A stretch of DNA of 64,000 nucleotides, taken from positions 62,001 to 126,000 of the forward strand of contig QHSL01000063.1 in NCBI GenBank assembly GCA_003220435.1. The letters are read 5' to 3'. The translations under genes and the position numbers were made by a program. Source of the DNA: Candidatus Rokuibacteriota bacterium (GTDB taxonomy: Bacteria; Methylomirabilota; Methylomirabilia; Rokubacteriales; CSP1-6). The notes below the pieces were generated by a model. That model worked only from the letters and a program-made list of their open reading frames with translations. It ran no database searches and was not told where the DNA came from. Positions 20,003 through 29,830 of the stretch are shown piece after piece; position 1 is the first letter of the stretch, and each line of letters begins with the position of its first letter.

Positions 20003-21166
20003 TCACACGCCGGCCGAGACCGGCTGGCTCGCCGGCGCGCGGGCGGCGAGCGCCGGCCTCACGTCGGCCCAGAATCGTCCGAGCTGCTCGAGCGTCTCGG
20101 GTCGCCGCATTCCCGGCAGGTGCGGGAAGATCACCAGCGCCTCGAAGCCGAGCTCGGACTGCATCTCGAGCAGCGTGTCGCGCGCCTGCTCCGGCGTGCC
20201 GATGATCCACGACTTGCCCCCCATGCGCTCTTCCAGCGTGAACGGCCCGCGGCTCGCCAGCGCCGGGTTGCGGCGGATGATGTTCGGCCACAGGAGCTTG
20301 GTGAGCTCGTCGTGGCCGCGCCGTGCGGTGCGCATCGCCGCCTCCGTCGAGTCGGCGACGTGGATCTGCACCTGGAGCATCCGGTCCTCACCCGGTCGCA
20401 GCTTGACGCCGTGCGCCTCCTCGACCAGCTGGCCGTACTTCCGCCACCACGGGACCATGCGCTCCCACGGATGGTTGGCCAGCACGCCCACGTGGCGCTG
20501 GCGCGCGGCGTAGGTCAACGTCTCCTCGCTGCTGATCGGCTGGTAGATCCGCACCGGGGTCTCGAGCGGCCGCGGCACCAGCGGAAACTCCGTGACCGGT
20601 TCGCCGCGGAACGTCAGCCCCTCGGGCGGGATCGTGTAGTGCTTGCCGCGATAGGCGAAGCGCTCGTTCGCGGTCGCGGCCTTGAAGATCTCCACCTGCT
20701 CCTCGAACACATCGCGATTGTGCGTGTCGTCGACGTTGCCGTTGTAGCCGACGTTCACGCCGAACACGTTCGACTCGCGCTCCTCGGTGCCGCGCCCGAG
20801 GCCACACAAGAGCCTGCCCCCCGAGAGCACGTCGGCCAGCGCGTAGTCCTCGGCAAAGTGGACCGGATGCCAGGCGGTCAGGACGTGGATCAAGGCGCCC
20901 AGCCGGATGCGGCGCGTGTGCTGGGCCAGCACTGCATTCAAGAGCACGACGTTCGGCACGACCTCGAACCCGTGGTTGTGGAAGTGATGCTCGGCCGTCC
21001 ACATCGAGTCGTAGCCGAGTGCGTCGCACGCCTGCGCGTAGGCGATGAGGTCGGCGTAGGCGCGGCGGTAGCTCTCCTGGCCGTAGTTCCGCGCATGCGC
21101 CGGCGGCCCGTCGACGCCGGCGTCGGGCATGTCCACGGTCCCGTAGAAGAACGCGCCGAAATGCAT
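20003..21166 (-). CDS. LLM class flavin-dependent oxidoreductase
   Basis: MHFGAFFYGTVDMPD...SMWTAEHHFHNHGFEVVPNVVLLNAVLAQHTRRIRLGALIHVLTAWHPVHFAEDYALAD. Confidence 0.92.
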   Translation of the reverse strand: MHFGAFFYGTVDMPDAGVDGPPAHARNYGQESYRRAYADLIAYAQACDALGYDSMWTAEHHFHNHGFEVVPNVVLLNAVLAQHTRRIRLGALIHVLTAWHPVHFAEDYALADVLSGGRLLCGLGRGTEERESNVFGVNVGYNGNVDDTHNRDVFEEQVEIFKAATANERFAYRGKHYTIPPEGLTFRGEPVTEFPLVPRPLETPVRIYQPISSEETLTYAARQRHVGVLANHPWERMVPWWRKYGQLVEEAHGVKLRPGEDRMLQVQIHVADSTEAAMRTARRGHDELTKLLWPNIIRRNPALASRGPFTLEERMGGKSWIIGTPEQARDTLLEMQSELGFEALVIFPHLPGMRRPETLEQLGRFWADVRPALAARAPASQPVSAGV

Positions 21167-21497
21167 CTCGACCCTCCAGGGCCGCGCGACGCCTGCCCCC
21201 CGCGTACGCACGGCGAGTCTCGCGCAGCCGTCCTCCGGAGATACACCAGGACGGCGGACCAATGCAACACGACCCGGCGGCCCGCGCCCTCTAGTCTCGG
21301 ATCCGCAGCTCGTACCGGATTTCGTCCTCGGTCGTGCCGTCGGGCCAGGTGCGCGGTGCGCGGCCCGTGGGGCGACAGCCATGTCGCTGGTTGGCGCGCC
21401 GTGACGCCTCGTTCGATTCGCGATGAGACACCACCACGCGCTTGAACCGCGGCTGCGCCCGGAGGTCACCGGCCAGCCGGTCGCGGCAGAGCCGGGC

Positions 21498-22229
21498 TCA
21501 GCCGGCGACGGCGCGGCGAAGCCGCTCGTCGTAATAGCCGGCCAGCGACTCGAGGGGCCGCCGCGCCTCGCCCGCGAACGACGGTCCATGCATGAGTGCC
21601 AACGTCCGCGGCGCGAGCGCGCCGAGGCGGCGGATCGCGGGGGCCGTCTCGGCGGTGACGGGCACGAAACGGAAGCGCTCCTCGGTCGCGATCGCCGGAG
21701 CGACGACGTCGGCGGTGGTCGTGGGCGGGCACTCGCCGAGCTGGGTGAAGAGGTCGCTGCAGAAGAGCGTCCCGGTGGTTTCCTCGTGGCAGAGGGCTGC
21801 CTCCCAGTTGTGGGGCAGGTGCGGCGTCGCGATGTGCTTCACCTGCTTGCCGCCGAGGTCGAGCACCTCGCCGTCGGCGAGGACGCGCGGCGGCCGATCG
21901 GCCATCTCGTTGAGCCAGATGGCGCAGGCGAGACGCCCGTGCGCGACGACGGCCCGCGGCGCGGCCGTCAGCCAGTCGTTCAGCGCACCGCACTCATCGG
22001 ACTCGACGTGGCTGAAGGTGATCCAGCGCAGCCGGTCGAGGCTCACCACCCGCGCGGCCGCCGCCGACACGGAGGCGAACAGCGAGCGCTGGCCGCACGC
22101 GAACAGGAGCGGCTCGTCAGCGTCGACCAGGAACTGATTGAACGTGAAGCCGGGCGAGCCCGCGCCCGACGCCACGAAGGTGGACAACCGGTACACTCGC
22201 GCGGCGATCTCGTCGACCCGCGTCTCCAT
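21498..22229 (-). CDS. MBL-fold metallo-hydrolase, flavodiiron (ODP)-like
   Basis: ITFSHVESDECGALNDWL (HxExD), PHLPHNW, LFCSDLFTQLGE, LALMHGPSF. Confidence 0.85.
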   Translation of the reverse strand: METRVDEIAARVYRLSTFVASGAGSPGFTFNQFLVDADEPLLFACGQRSLFASVSAAAARVVSLDRLRWITFSHVESDECGALNDWLTAAPRAVVAHGRLACAIWLNEMADRPPRVLADGEVLDLGGKQVKHIATPHLPHNWEAALCHEETTGTLFCSDLFTQLGECPPTTTADVVAPAIATEERFRFVPVTAETAPAIRRLGALAPRTLALMHGPSFAGEARRPLESLAGYYDERLRRAVAG

Positions 22230-22250
22230 GCGATTCTCCTGTGTAGAGCC

Positions 22251-22297
22251 GCGCCTCGGCCGGCAAGGTCCCAGCCCCGCGACGGCCTGCGGCACCG
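22251..22297 (+). repeat. Dispersed intergenic repeat, family 2, copy 1
   Basis: GCGCCTCGGCCGGCAAGGTCCCAGCCCCGCGACGGCCTGCGGCACCG; about 41/47 identical to the minus strand near 46000-46047. Confidence 0.65.
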
Positions 22298-23539
22298 CTA
22301 GCGGACGTCGGCCACCAGCAGCGCCAGCGCCACCAGCACCACCGCCGCCGCGCTCAGCGCCAGCGAAAGCTCGACGCCGATCGCGGCGCCCAGGACGCCG
22401 ACGGTCACCCCGCTGCCGGCGCGCAGCCCCATCATCGACGTGTTGAAGAGCCCGACGACGCGGCCCCGGAGCGCCGGCGGCGCCAGGATCTGCACGATGG
22501 CTTGAGCCATCGAGGTGAACGCAATGTTGAAGACGCCGGCCAGCATCAGGAGCGTGACGGCCGCCGCGTAGCTGTCGACGAGCGGGAAGATCCCCATCAC
22601 CACGCCCCAGACCGCCGCGCACACGATCGCCGCGCGCGCGCCGCCCTGAAAGACCCGGACGCTTTCCAGCAGAACCGCGCCGATCACCGCCCCGGCCGCG
22701 TTGGCGCCGAAGAGCACGCTGTACCGGACGTCGGCCTCTTCCGAGCCGTGGTGGTGCGCGAACTCCGGCATCTGGGCCTGGAACGCGGTCCCGACGAAGA
22801 GCGACGTGGCGCCGGCCAGCACGATCATCCGGATGATCCGGGGCTCGGTGCGCACCTCGGACAGGAGGCGGCGCGCTTCGCCGAAGCTGAACCGCGATGC
22901 CCGCCGCGCCCCGTCGCCCGCGCCGTGGCCCGTGTAGGGCAGGCGGAACAGGAAGAGGGTGAGCGGCAGATACAGCACCACGTTCACGAGCAGCGCCACG
23001 CCCGGGCCGAGCACGCCCATGAGGCCGACGCCGAGCGCGGGACCGACCAGCATCGAGAAGTAGCGGCTGATCGCGTTGAGGCGGATCGCGCTCGGCAGGT
23101 GCTCGGCGCCCAGGATGTCGTGGACGATGAGCTGGATCGGCGGCGACGCGATGGCGCCCGCCACGCCGTGGACCATGAGCAGCGCGCCGGCGTGCCAGGC
23201 GCGCAGCGTTCCGGTCAAGAACAGCGCGCCCCACGCGAGCGAGACGAGCATCAGGAGGCCCTGCGAGACCTGGATGAGCCGGCGGCAGTCGAACCGGTCG
23301 GCCAGCGCGCCCGTGTACACCGAGAAGACGAGGTACGGCACCCAGTGGCTGATGACCGCGAAGCCGGCGAGCGTCGGCGAGTGGAACGACTGGAAGATGA
23401 CCCAGTAGCTAGCGACGTGCTCGATGCTCTCGGCGGTCATGCCGAGCAGCGCCAGCAGGAAGTAATTCCGATAGTCGCGGTGGTAGAGCGCGCCGAACTT
23501 CGTGGCCGCCGCTGGCGCCGCGGTCGCGCGAACGCTCAC
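22298..23539 (-). CDS. MFS transporter (EntS-like)
   Basis: GALYHRDYRNYFLLALLGMTAESIEHVASYWVIFQ...GALADRFDCRRLIQVSQ; 12-TM type; GTG start. Confidence 0.88.
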   Translation of the reverse strand: MSVRATAAPAAATKFGALYHRDYRNYFLLALLGMTAESIEHVASYWVIFQSFHSPTLAGFAVISHWVPYLVFSVYTGALADRFDCRRLIQVSQGLLMLVSLAWGALFLTGTLRAWHAGALLMVHGVAGAIASPPIQLIVHDILGAEHLPSAIRLNAISRYFSMLVGPALGVGLMGVLGPGVALLVNVVLYLPLTLFLFRLPYTGHGAGDGARRASRFSFGEARRLLSEVRTEPRIIRMIVLAGATSLFVGTAFQAQMPEFAHHHGSEEADVRYSVLFGANAAGAVIGAVLLESVRVFQGGARAAIVCAAVWGVVMGIFPLVDSYAAAVTLLMLAGVFNIAFTSMAQAIVQILAPPALRGRVVGLFNTSMMGLRAGSGVTVGVLGAAIGVELSLALSAAAVVLVALALLVADVR

Positions 23540-24546
23540 CGCCCGCCGGCGTCCACGGTGAGCACGATCTTCCCGGTCTGCGCGTCGCTCAGCATGTACT
23601 TGTGCGCGTCCCGGAGCCCCTCGAACGGAAACGTCCGGTCGAGCACGGGCTTGAGCGCGCCGGAGGCCACCGCGCCGAGCAGGTGGGCGGCGAACCGCTC
23701 GCTGCACGCCAACGACTCCTCGGGCGTGCGGGTGCGGAACGTGACGCCGATGATCGCCGCGCGCTTGCGAGCGATCTCGTCGAGATCACAGTCGCCGACC
23801 CGCCCGGCGTTGCGCCCGACGCTCACCAGCCGTCCCTTGAGGGCCAGCACCTGGATGTTGTCGGCCAGCATCGGGCCGCCGACATGGTCGATGACGACGT
23901 CGACGCCGCGGCCAGACGTGGCGCGCATCACCGCGTCCACCCACTTGCCGGCCTCGCGCGTCTCGACGACCTCGTGTGCGCCGAGGCCGCGCAGGGCCAC
24001 GGCCTTGGCCGGCGTGCGCGTCGTCGCCAGCACCGGATTGGCGCCGATGTGACGCGCGATCTGGATCGCGGCCGTCCCGACGCCGGAGGGGCCGGCGGTG
24101 ACCATCACGGCCTCGCCCGGCTTGGCGGCGGCGTTGGTCACCAGCGCGTCGTGCGCGGTGACGAAGACGTTGGGGATGGCGGCGGCCTCGGCCCACCCCA
24201 TCCCGTCGGGGATCCGCATCAGGGCGCGCTGAGCCGCCACCACGTACTGCGCGTAGCTGCCGACCGCGCGGCCCATGACGCGATCGCCGAGCTTCCAGCC
24301 GCTCACGCCTTCGCCGAGCGCGCTGATCTCGCCGGCGAACTCGGTGCCGGCGCGCGCCGGGTTGGCCGGCGCGCTCGACGGCCGCAGCGCCGCGCCGCGC
24401 ATCAGCTCGCCGCGATTCGTGCCGGCCGCTCGCACGGCGACGACCACCTGGCCCGGACCCGCTGCCGGCGCCGGCGCCTCACGCAGCTCGAACACCGCGC
24501 CCTCGGCTCCCGGCACCGCGAACCACGCTTTCATCGTCTGGCTCAT
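23536..24546 (-). CDS. Zinc-binding dehydrogenase / quinone oxidoreductase family
   Basis: GTEFAGEISALGEGVSGWKLGDRVMG...VMVTAGPSGVGTAAIQIARHIGANPVLATTRTPAK. Confidence 0.92.
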   Translation of the reverse strand: MSQTMKAWFAVPGAEGAVFELREAPAPAAGPGQVVVAVRAAGTNRGELMRGAALRPSSAPANPARAGTEFAGEISALGEGVSGWKLGDRVMGRAVGSYAQYVVAAQRALMRIPDGMGWAEAAAIPNVFVTAHDALVTNAAAKPGEAVMVTAGPSGVGTAAIQIARHIGANPVLATTRTPAKAVALRGLGAHEVVETREAGKWVDAVMRATSGRGVDVVIDHVGGPMLADNIQVLALKGRLVSVGRNAGRVGDCDLDEIARKRAAIIGVTFRTRTPEESLACSERFAAHLLGAVASGALKPVLDRTFPFEGLRDAHKYMLSDAQTGKIVLTVDAGGR

Positions 24547-24800
24547 GACGTCACCGTCCCTTCAGCTTCAGGTCCTCGTACGGCGAGAGGTAGGGATGTC
24601 CCGTGATCGTCGGCAGCTCGGCCAGCCGTGGCCATGACGCCGGGCGTCTCGGCGGGGTCGAACCACGTCGGGGCCAGCGAGACGTGCACCGCGATCGTGA
24701 CGGGCCCATCGGCCGCCGGCTGCGCAGACGCGCGCGACGAGAGCGCGATCGTCGTGGCGATCGCGAGGGTGATCATCAGGAACGAGCGACGAAGCTTCAC
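24543..24800 (-). pseudogene. Family 5 (dipeptide-type) ABC substrate-binding protein: N-terminus joined to C-terminus, centre missing
   Basis: Signal peptide plus PVTIAVHVSLAPTWFDPAETPGV, then in the +1 frame PRLAELPTITGHPYLSPYEDLKLKGR*, the typical extreme C-terminus of this family. Confidence 0.75.
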
Positions 24801-24863
24801 CGTGTCCTCCGCAGTGGGACTGGCGTTTCCGCCAGAGCATACACCGGCCTATAATCCCGCTCC

Positions 24864-26063
24864 ATGAAGCCCTCAGCGATCCTCGACGACGCCCGCGCCA
24901 TCCTCGACGACACGATCCAGCTTCGCCGACGCATCCATCGGCACCCCGAGCTCGGCCTGGCGCTGCCGCGTACCCAGGCGACCGTGCTCGAGGCCCTCGC
25001 CGGCCTGCCGCTCGACGTCCGGACGGGCCAGCGCACGACGTCGGTGGTCGCGCGGCTGGCCGGCGCCCGGCCCGGGCCGACGATCCTGCTGCGCGCCGAC
25101 ATGGACGCGCTGCCGATGCCCGAGGAGACGGGCCTGCCGTTCGCGTCCGAGGTCGCCGGCGCCATGCACGCGTGCGGCCACGACGCCCACACGGCCATGC
25201 TGGTCGGCGCCGCGCGACTGCTCGCCGCACGCCGGGAGTCGCTGGCCGGCAACGTCGTGTTCATGTTCCAGCCGGGCGAGGAGGGCTACCACGGCGCCCG
25301 CGTCATGCTCGAGGAAGGGCTGCTCGAGGGGACTCCGCCGCCGACCGCGGCGTTCGCGCTGCACGTGACCCATCGGCTGACGGCCGGCGCCATCGCGGCG
25401 CGTCCGGGGCCGGCCATGGCCTCCGGCGACACGCTCCAGATCGTGGTGCGGGGCCGGGGCGGGCACGCCTCGGCGCCGCACGACTGCCTCGACCCGATCC
25501 CGATCGCGTGCGAGATCGTGCAGGCGTTCCAGACCCTGGTGACCCGGCAAGTCAGCGTCTTCGATCCAGCGGTGGTCACCGTCGCGAAGATCGAGGCCGG
25601 CACGACGCGCAACGTGATTCCGGACACCGCGAGCCTGCTCGGCACGATCCGCACCGTGTCGGAGGGGACCCGCGAGCGGGTGCTGGAGGGCGTGCGTCGC
25701 GTCGCCGAGGGCGTCGCGGCGGCCCACGGCGCCGAGGTGGCGGTCGAGCTGATCCGTGGCTATCCGGTCACCGTGAACGACGTCGACTTCGCGGGTTTCG
25801 TGCTGGACACCGCGCGCGAGCTGCTGGGGCCGGAGGCGGCGCACGCCACCAGCCATCCGATCATGGCGAGCGAGGACTTCTCGTACGTGCTCCAGCGCGT
25901 GCGCGGCGCGATCGCGAACCTGAGCACGCGTCCGGCGAACGGCCCGGCGTTCCCGAATCACTCGCCGCGGATGCTCCTGAACGAGTCGGCGCTGGCCGCC
26001 GGGATCGCGATGCACGTCGCCGTCGCGCTGCGCTACCTCGAGGGGGCGACCGGCGCGTCGTAG
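24864..26063 (+). CDS. M20 family metallo-hydrolase (hippurate hydrolase / amidohydrolase)
   Basis: RRRIHRHPELGLALPRTQATV...LRADMDALPMPEETGLPFASEVAGAMHACGHDAHTAMLVGAARLL. Confidence 0.95.
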   Translation: MKPSAILDDARAILDDTIQLRRRIHRHPELGLALPRTQATVLEALAGLPLDVRTGQRTTSVVARLAGARPGPTILLRADMDALPMPEETGLPFASEVAGAMHACGHDAHTAMLVGAARLLAARRESLAGNVVFMFQPGEEGYHGARVMLEEGLLEGTPPPTAAFALHVTHRLTAGAIAARPGPAMASGDTLQIVVRGRGGHASAPHDCLDPIPIACEIVQAFQTLVTRQVSVFDPAVVTVAKIEAGTTRNVIPDTASLLGTIRTVSEGTRERVLEGVRRVAEGVAAAHGAEVAVELIRGYPVTVNDVDFAGFVLDTARELLGPEAAHATSHPIMASEDFSYVLQRVRGAIANLSTRPANGPAFPNHSPRMLLNESALAAGIAMHVAVALRYLEGATGAS

Positions 26064-26080
26064 CCCGGCTCGCCCGCGGC

Positions 26081-27103
26081 TTAGTCGGGCTCGTCGTCGC
26101 CGGGCGACGGGTCCTCCTTCTCCACGAACGCGCGCAGGGCGTCGGCCCTGGCCTTGAGATCCGCGAGGTCGACCGCGAAGTCGTCGAGCGACCGCCCGCG
26201 CCGCAGCACGAGCACCGGGGGCAGGATCCGATCGCGATCGGCGATGTGGCTCGGGCTACGGTTCTCGCTCCGGGCCTGCATCCACAGCATCGCCGCGAGG
26301 ATGACCGCCGGGATCGCGACGCTGATCGTCACCGCGATCGGCGTGCGCATGGGGCTCGCGTTCACCAGATGGCAGGATAGGGCCGCCGCCGCCGCGACGC
26401 CGACCAGCACGGGCCCGACCACGGACCACCCGAGGTGCCACCCGAGCGCCCCGTTGAGCACCTCGGCCACGAGGCCCACGACGGCGAGCGCGGCGTAGGC
26501 GACGAACACCGTCACCGCGTGGCGGATCCAGCGCGACTCGCCGAACGCGACGCGGCTCGCGAGTGCCCACAGCGCGATCCAGAGCCCCGCCAGGACCAGG
26601 ACCGTGAGCAGCATCGTGACGAGCGCGGTCGACAGCTCGCGCGGCTGCGTGGTGGCCGTCCACACCTCGAACGCGATCGCGGCCAGACTCACCACGAATC
26701 CCGCCGCCAGCATCTTGAGCTCGATGGCGCGCGCCTGCCGCGACGGCCCTCCGCGGTCGGCCTGCTCGGGCGCCAGGATCTCGCGCCCGGTGCGCACCCG
26801 CAGCCGCGTGCGCCCGATTCGGATCACGCCGTCGGGCACCGGCACCCGCTCCGCGCCGTGCAGGCGGAGGCCGCCGATCTCGACGCCGTTGACGCTGTCG
26901 AGGTCGCTGACGACGACGTTGCCGCCACCGTCGACGTCGATCCGCGCGTGGACCGCGGCGACGAACGGATCGTCGAGCACGACGTCGCACGTGGCGCTCC
27001 GGCCGACGGTGGCCTGCGCCTCGCCTCCCGGCGCCGCGATGCGATGACGGGCCCGCACCCGGTCGTGGCCGCCGAGGACCTCGACCACGATCACGGCTTC
27101 CAT
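26081..27103 (-). CDS. FHA-domain membrane protein
   Basis: ATVGRSATCDVVLDDPFVAAVHARIDVDGGGNVVVSDLDSVNGVEIGG (FHA), then several TM helices. Confidence 0.85.
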   Translation of the reverse strand: MEAVIVVEVLGGHDRVRARHRIAAPGGEAQATVGRSATCDVVLDDPFVAAVHARIDVDGGGNVVVSDLDSVNGVEIGGLRLHGAERVPVPDGVIRIGRTRLRVRTGREILAPEQADRGGPSRQARAIELKMLAAGFVVSLAAIAFEVWTATTQPRELSTALVTMLLTVLVLAGLWIALWALASRVAFGESRWIRHAVTVFVAYAALAVVGLVAEVLNGALGWHLGWSVVGPVLVGVAAAAALSCHLVNASPMRTPIAVTISVAIPAVILAAMLWMQARSENRSPSHIADRDRILPPVLVLRRGRSLDDFAVDLADLKARADALRAFVEKEDPSPGDDEPD

Positions 27104-28401
27104 CGAATCGATTCCAGGTATACGCGCGCGAAGGCCAGCGCCTGATCGGCAGCCACGCCGGTCAGGCTGAGGCTCGACACGAAGCCCTGCTTCGATGCGT
27201 TCTTGCTCACGACCAGCACGTTGAGGTCGTAGACGCCGTCGAGCTTGCGGTAGGCGCGCAGGCAGACCGTCGCGTTCGCCGCCAGGCCGTTCAGCTCGAC
27301 GTTCTGCTGCTGGCAGGCGAACGGCGCGAGCTGCCGCGGGGTCCCGAAGCTCGCGTGCGTGGTCTTCGCGTTCTGCATCCGGTACGCGAAGCGCCAGGCA
27401 TCGAGCGTCTGGGTGCTCATGACCTGGTGCTGGAAGCTGAGGCCGCCGGTTTGTAAATCTCGGCCCAGGTAGAGGGTCGACTTCGCGTCGCAGCTGACGC
27501 GCTCGATGTGGACGGGCTGGTCCGGCGCCGGATCGCCGCCCGCGTGGCACTCGACGAACGGAGCGGGTTTTGCCGGCAGCTCGTAGCCGTGGTGGTTCTG
27601 GGTCGGCAGCCGGGGTCCGAGCGCGGCCAGGAGGGCCTGGGAGTGCGTCCGCAGCTGGCTCGCGATCTCGCTCCGCGCCCGCCCGGGGTCGAGCGAGGAC
27701 TTCTCCAAGCGCGCCAGAAGTGCGATCGCGCGCTCGGCGGGCACCAGGAACGCGACCAGCTGTGAGGCACGATACCCGGCGACGTTGATTCCAATGACGC
27801 CGCCCGAGGCGTCGAGCCCGGGTCCGCCGGACATCCCGGGGTTGAGCGCGCCCGAGTAGTGGACGCGCGGCTCGAACGAATCCTCCACGCGACCATTGCT
27901 CACGCCCTCGGTGATCGTGAGGCCGACGTCGAGCGGGAACCCCACCGAGTACGCGCGCTCACCCTTGATCGCCACCTCGGGGCGTAACGTGAGCGGGCTC
28001 GGCTGGACCCCCTGGGCCTCGACAAGGGCCAGGTCGTGACGGATGTCGATCGCGCGCACGATCACGCGACCGGTCGCGCCCGTGGGCGTGCGGTACTCGA
28101 GCCGATATTTCTCCGGGTACAGGACCGCGTCGCTCACCACGTGCCAGTTGGTGATGAACACGCCGCCGCGCGCGACCGCGAATCCACTGCCGTGGAACGC
28201 CTCGGCGGTGTTGGTGCCGAAGAATCCCTTGATCTGGATCATCGCCGGGCGCGCGCGATCGAGGATCCCGCGGGCCGCCGTCGACGCCGCGGCCGCCGGT
28301 GGCACGGTCCCGTGCGGCGCGCCGCTGTCGTCGCGGGCGGCATCCGCCGAGGCGGCACACGCCACGCCCAGCACCAGGATCGCGACGAGCCGCCGGATCA
28401 T
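27091..28401 (-). CDS. Secreted trypsin-like serine protease (S1C/HtrA-like, no obvious PDZ)
   Basis: Signal peptide; GSGFAVARGGVFITNWHVVSDAV (His), IRHDLALVEAQG (Asp), NPGMSGGPGLDASG (Ser). Confidence 0.87.
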   Translation of the reverse strand: MIRRLVAILVLGVACAASADAARDDSGAPHGTVPPAAAASTAARGILDRARPAMIQIKGFFGTNTAEAFHGSGFAVARGGVFITNWHVVSDAVLYPEKYRLEYRTPTGATGRVIVRAIDIRHDLALVEAQGVQPSPLTLRPEVAIKGERAYSVGFPLDVGLTITEGVSNGRVEDSFEPRVHYSGALNPGMSGGPGLDASGGVIGINVAGYRASQLVAFLVPAERAIALLARLEKSSLDPGRARSEIASQLRTHSQALLAALGPRLPTQNHHGYELPAKPAPFVECHAGGDPAPDQPVHIERVSCDAKSTLYLGRDLQTGGLSFQHQVMSTQTLDAWRFAYRMQNAKTTHASFGTPRQLAPFACQQQNVELNGLAANATVCLRAYRKLDGVYDLNVLVVSKNASKQGFVSSLSLTGVAADQALAFARVYLESIRWKP

Positions 28402-29561
28402 GGCGCCGCGCCGCCATCCGCGAGACGGAAGCGCCGCAGCTCGGGGAAGCGGTACATCCAGAGCCCCGCCACCGCGATCGTGCCCACGCCGCCGATGAGC
28501 ACCGACGGCACCGCGCCGAACAGCGCCGCCAGCAGCCCGGACTCGAACTCACCGAGCTGGTTCGAGGTGCCGGTGAACAGCGAGTGGACGGCGCTCACCC
28601 GGCCGCGCATCGCGTCCGGCGTGCGGAGCTGGACCAGCGAGTGGCGGATGACGACGCTGAGCAGATCCGACGCGCCCAGCACCGCGAGCGTCGCCATCGA
28701 CAGCGCGAAGCTCGTGGAGACGCCGAACACGATCGTGGCGACGCCGAACACCAGCACGCCCCCGAACAGGATCGGGCCGGCGTCGTGCTCGACCGGCCGG
28801 CGCGCCAGCAGGAGCGACATCCCGAGTGCGCCGCACGCCGGCGCGGCGCGCAGGAGCCCGAGTCCCAGCGGGCCGCTGCCGAGGATGTCACGTGCGAAGA
28901 TCGGCAGCAGGGCGGTGGCGCCGCCCAGAAGGACCGCGACGAGGTCGAGCGACAGCACGCCGAGCAGCACGCGCCGGCGGACAATGAACTCGATCCCCGA
29001 GAACAGCGACGCCGTGGTGACCTCCTCGCGCAGCCGCGCGGTCCGCGCGCCGCGGACGCACGCGACGAGCGCCCCCGCGACGACGTAGAGCCCGGCGACG
29101 ATCGCGTAGAGCGTGGTCGGGCCGAAGGCGTACAGGACGCCGCCGAGCGCCGGACCGACGATGCGGGCGGTCTGGCCCGCGGCGGTCACGCCGGTGATGG
29201 CGCGCGAGAGCATCGCGCTCGGCACAAGCCGCGGCACTAGCGCCGCCCGCGCCGGATTCTCGAACGCGCGTGCAGCGCCGAGCGCGGCCATCGTGGCGAG
29301 GATACCGTCGCGATGGAGCCACCCGCCGAGCGTGCCGAAGGCGAGCACCGCGACGGCGCCGGCCTCGGCGAGGTGACAGATCGCCACCACGAAGCGCCGA
29401 TCGTAGCGATCCGCGACCTGGCCGACGGCGAGCGTGAGGACGATCGTGGGAGCGAACTGAACGAGACCGACGAGGCCGAGATCGAGCGCGCTGCCGGTGA
29501 GGGCGTAGAGCTGCCACCCCACCGCCACCGTCTGCATGTGTACCGCCAGCGTCGACAGCAC
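28398..29561 (-). CDS. MFS transporter; the N-terminus probably extends about 18 codons upstream with no ATG
   Basis: HMQTVAVGWQLYALTGSALDLGLVGLVQFAPTIVLTLAVGQVADRYDRRFVV; upstream in-frame RIGTPSLLRQAPLALFLGSRVLSTLAV preceded by TGA. Confidence 0.82.
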   Translation of the reverse strand: MLSTLAVHMQTVAVGWQLYALTGSALDLGLVGLVQFAPTIVLTLAVGQVADRYDRRFVVAICHLAEAGAVAVLAFGTLGGWLHRDGILATMAALGAARAFENPARAALVPRLVPSAMLSRAITGVTAAGQTARIVGPALGGVLYAFGPTTLYAIVAGLYVVAGALVACVRGARTARLREEVTTASLFSGIEFIVRRRVLLGVLSLDLVAVLLGGATALLPIFARDILGSGPLGLGLLRAAPACGALGMSLLLARRPVEHDAGPILFGGVLVFGVATIVFGVSTSFALSMATLAVLGASDLLSVVIRHSLVQLRTPDAMRGRVSAVHSLFTGTSNQLGEFESGLLAALFGAVPSVLIGGVGTIAVAGLWMYRFPELRRFRLADGGAAP

Positions 29562-29679
29562 CCTCGAGCCCAGGAACAGCGCGAGCGGCGCCTGGCGCAG
29601 CAGCGACGGGGTGCCGATCCGTCAGCCCGTGAAGACCGCGAAAGGCCCGGGTTGTGCGGGCGCCATGTGTTGGGGGGTT

Positions 29680-29830
29680 CGGGGGGCCATGTCGGGGCCC
29701 CCCGAGTCGGAGATCCGGGGGGCCATGTCGGGGCCCCCCGTCAGCGAATCACGGAATATCGAGGAGCGCCCCGGTTCACCCGGGGCGCTTCCGAGCGATG
29801 GGGGGTGTGGGGGCCATGTCGGGGCCCCCA
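29680..29830. repeat. Double-hairpin intergenic element, copy C, with two extra palindrome units
   Basis: 25-bp CGGGGGGCCATGTCGGGGCCCCCCG exact at 29680-29704 and 29716-29740; AGCGCCCCGG-TTCAC-CCGGGGCGCT at 29765-29789; TGGGGGCCATGTCGGGGCCCCCA at 29808-29830. Confidence 0.85.
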
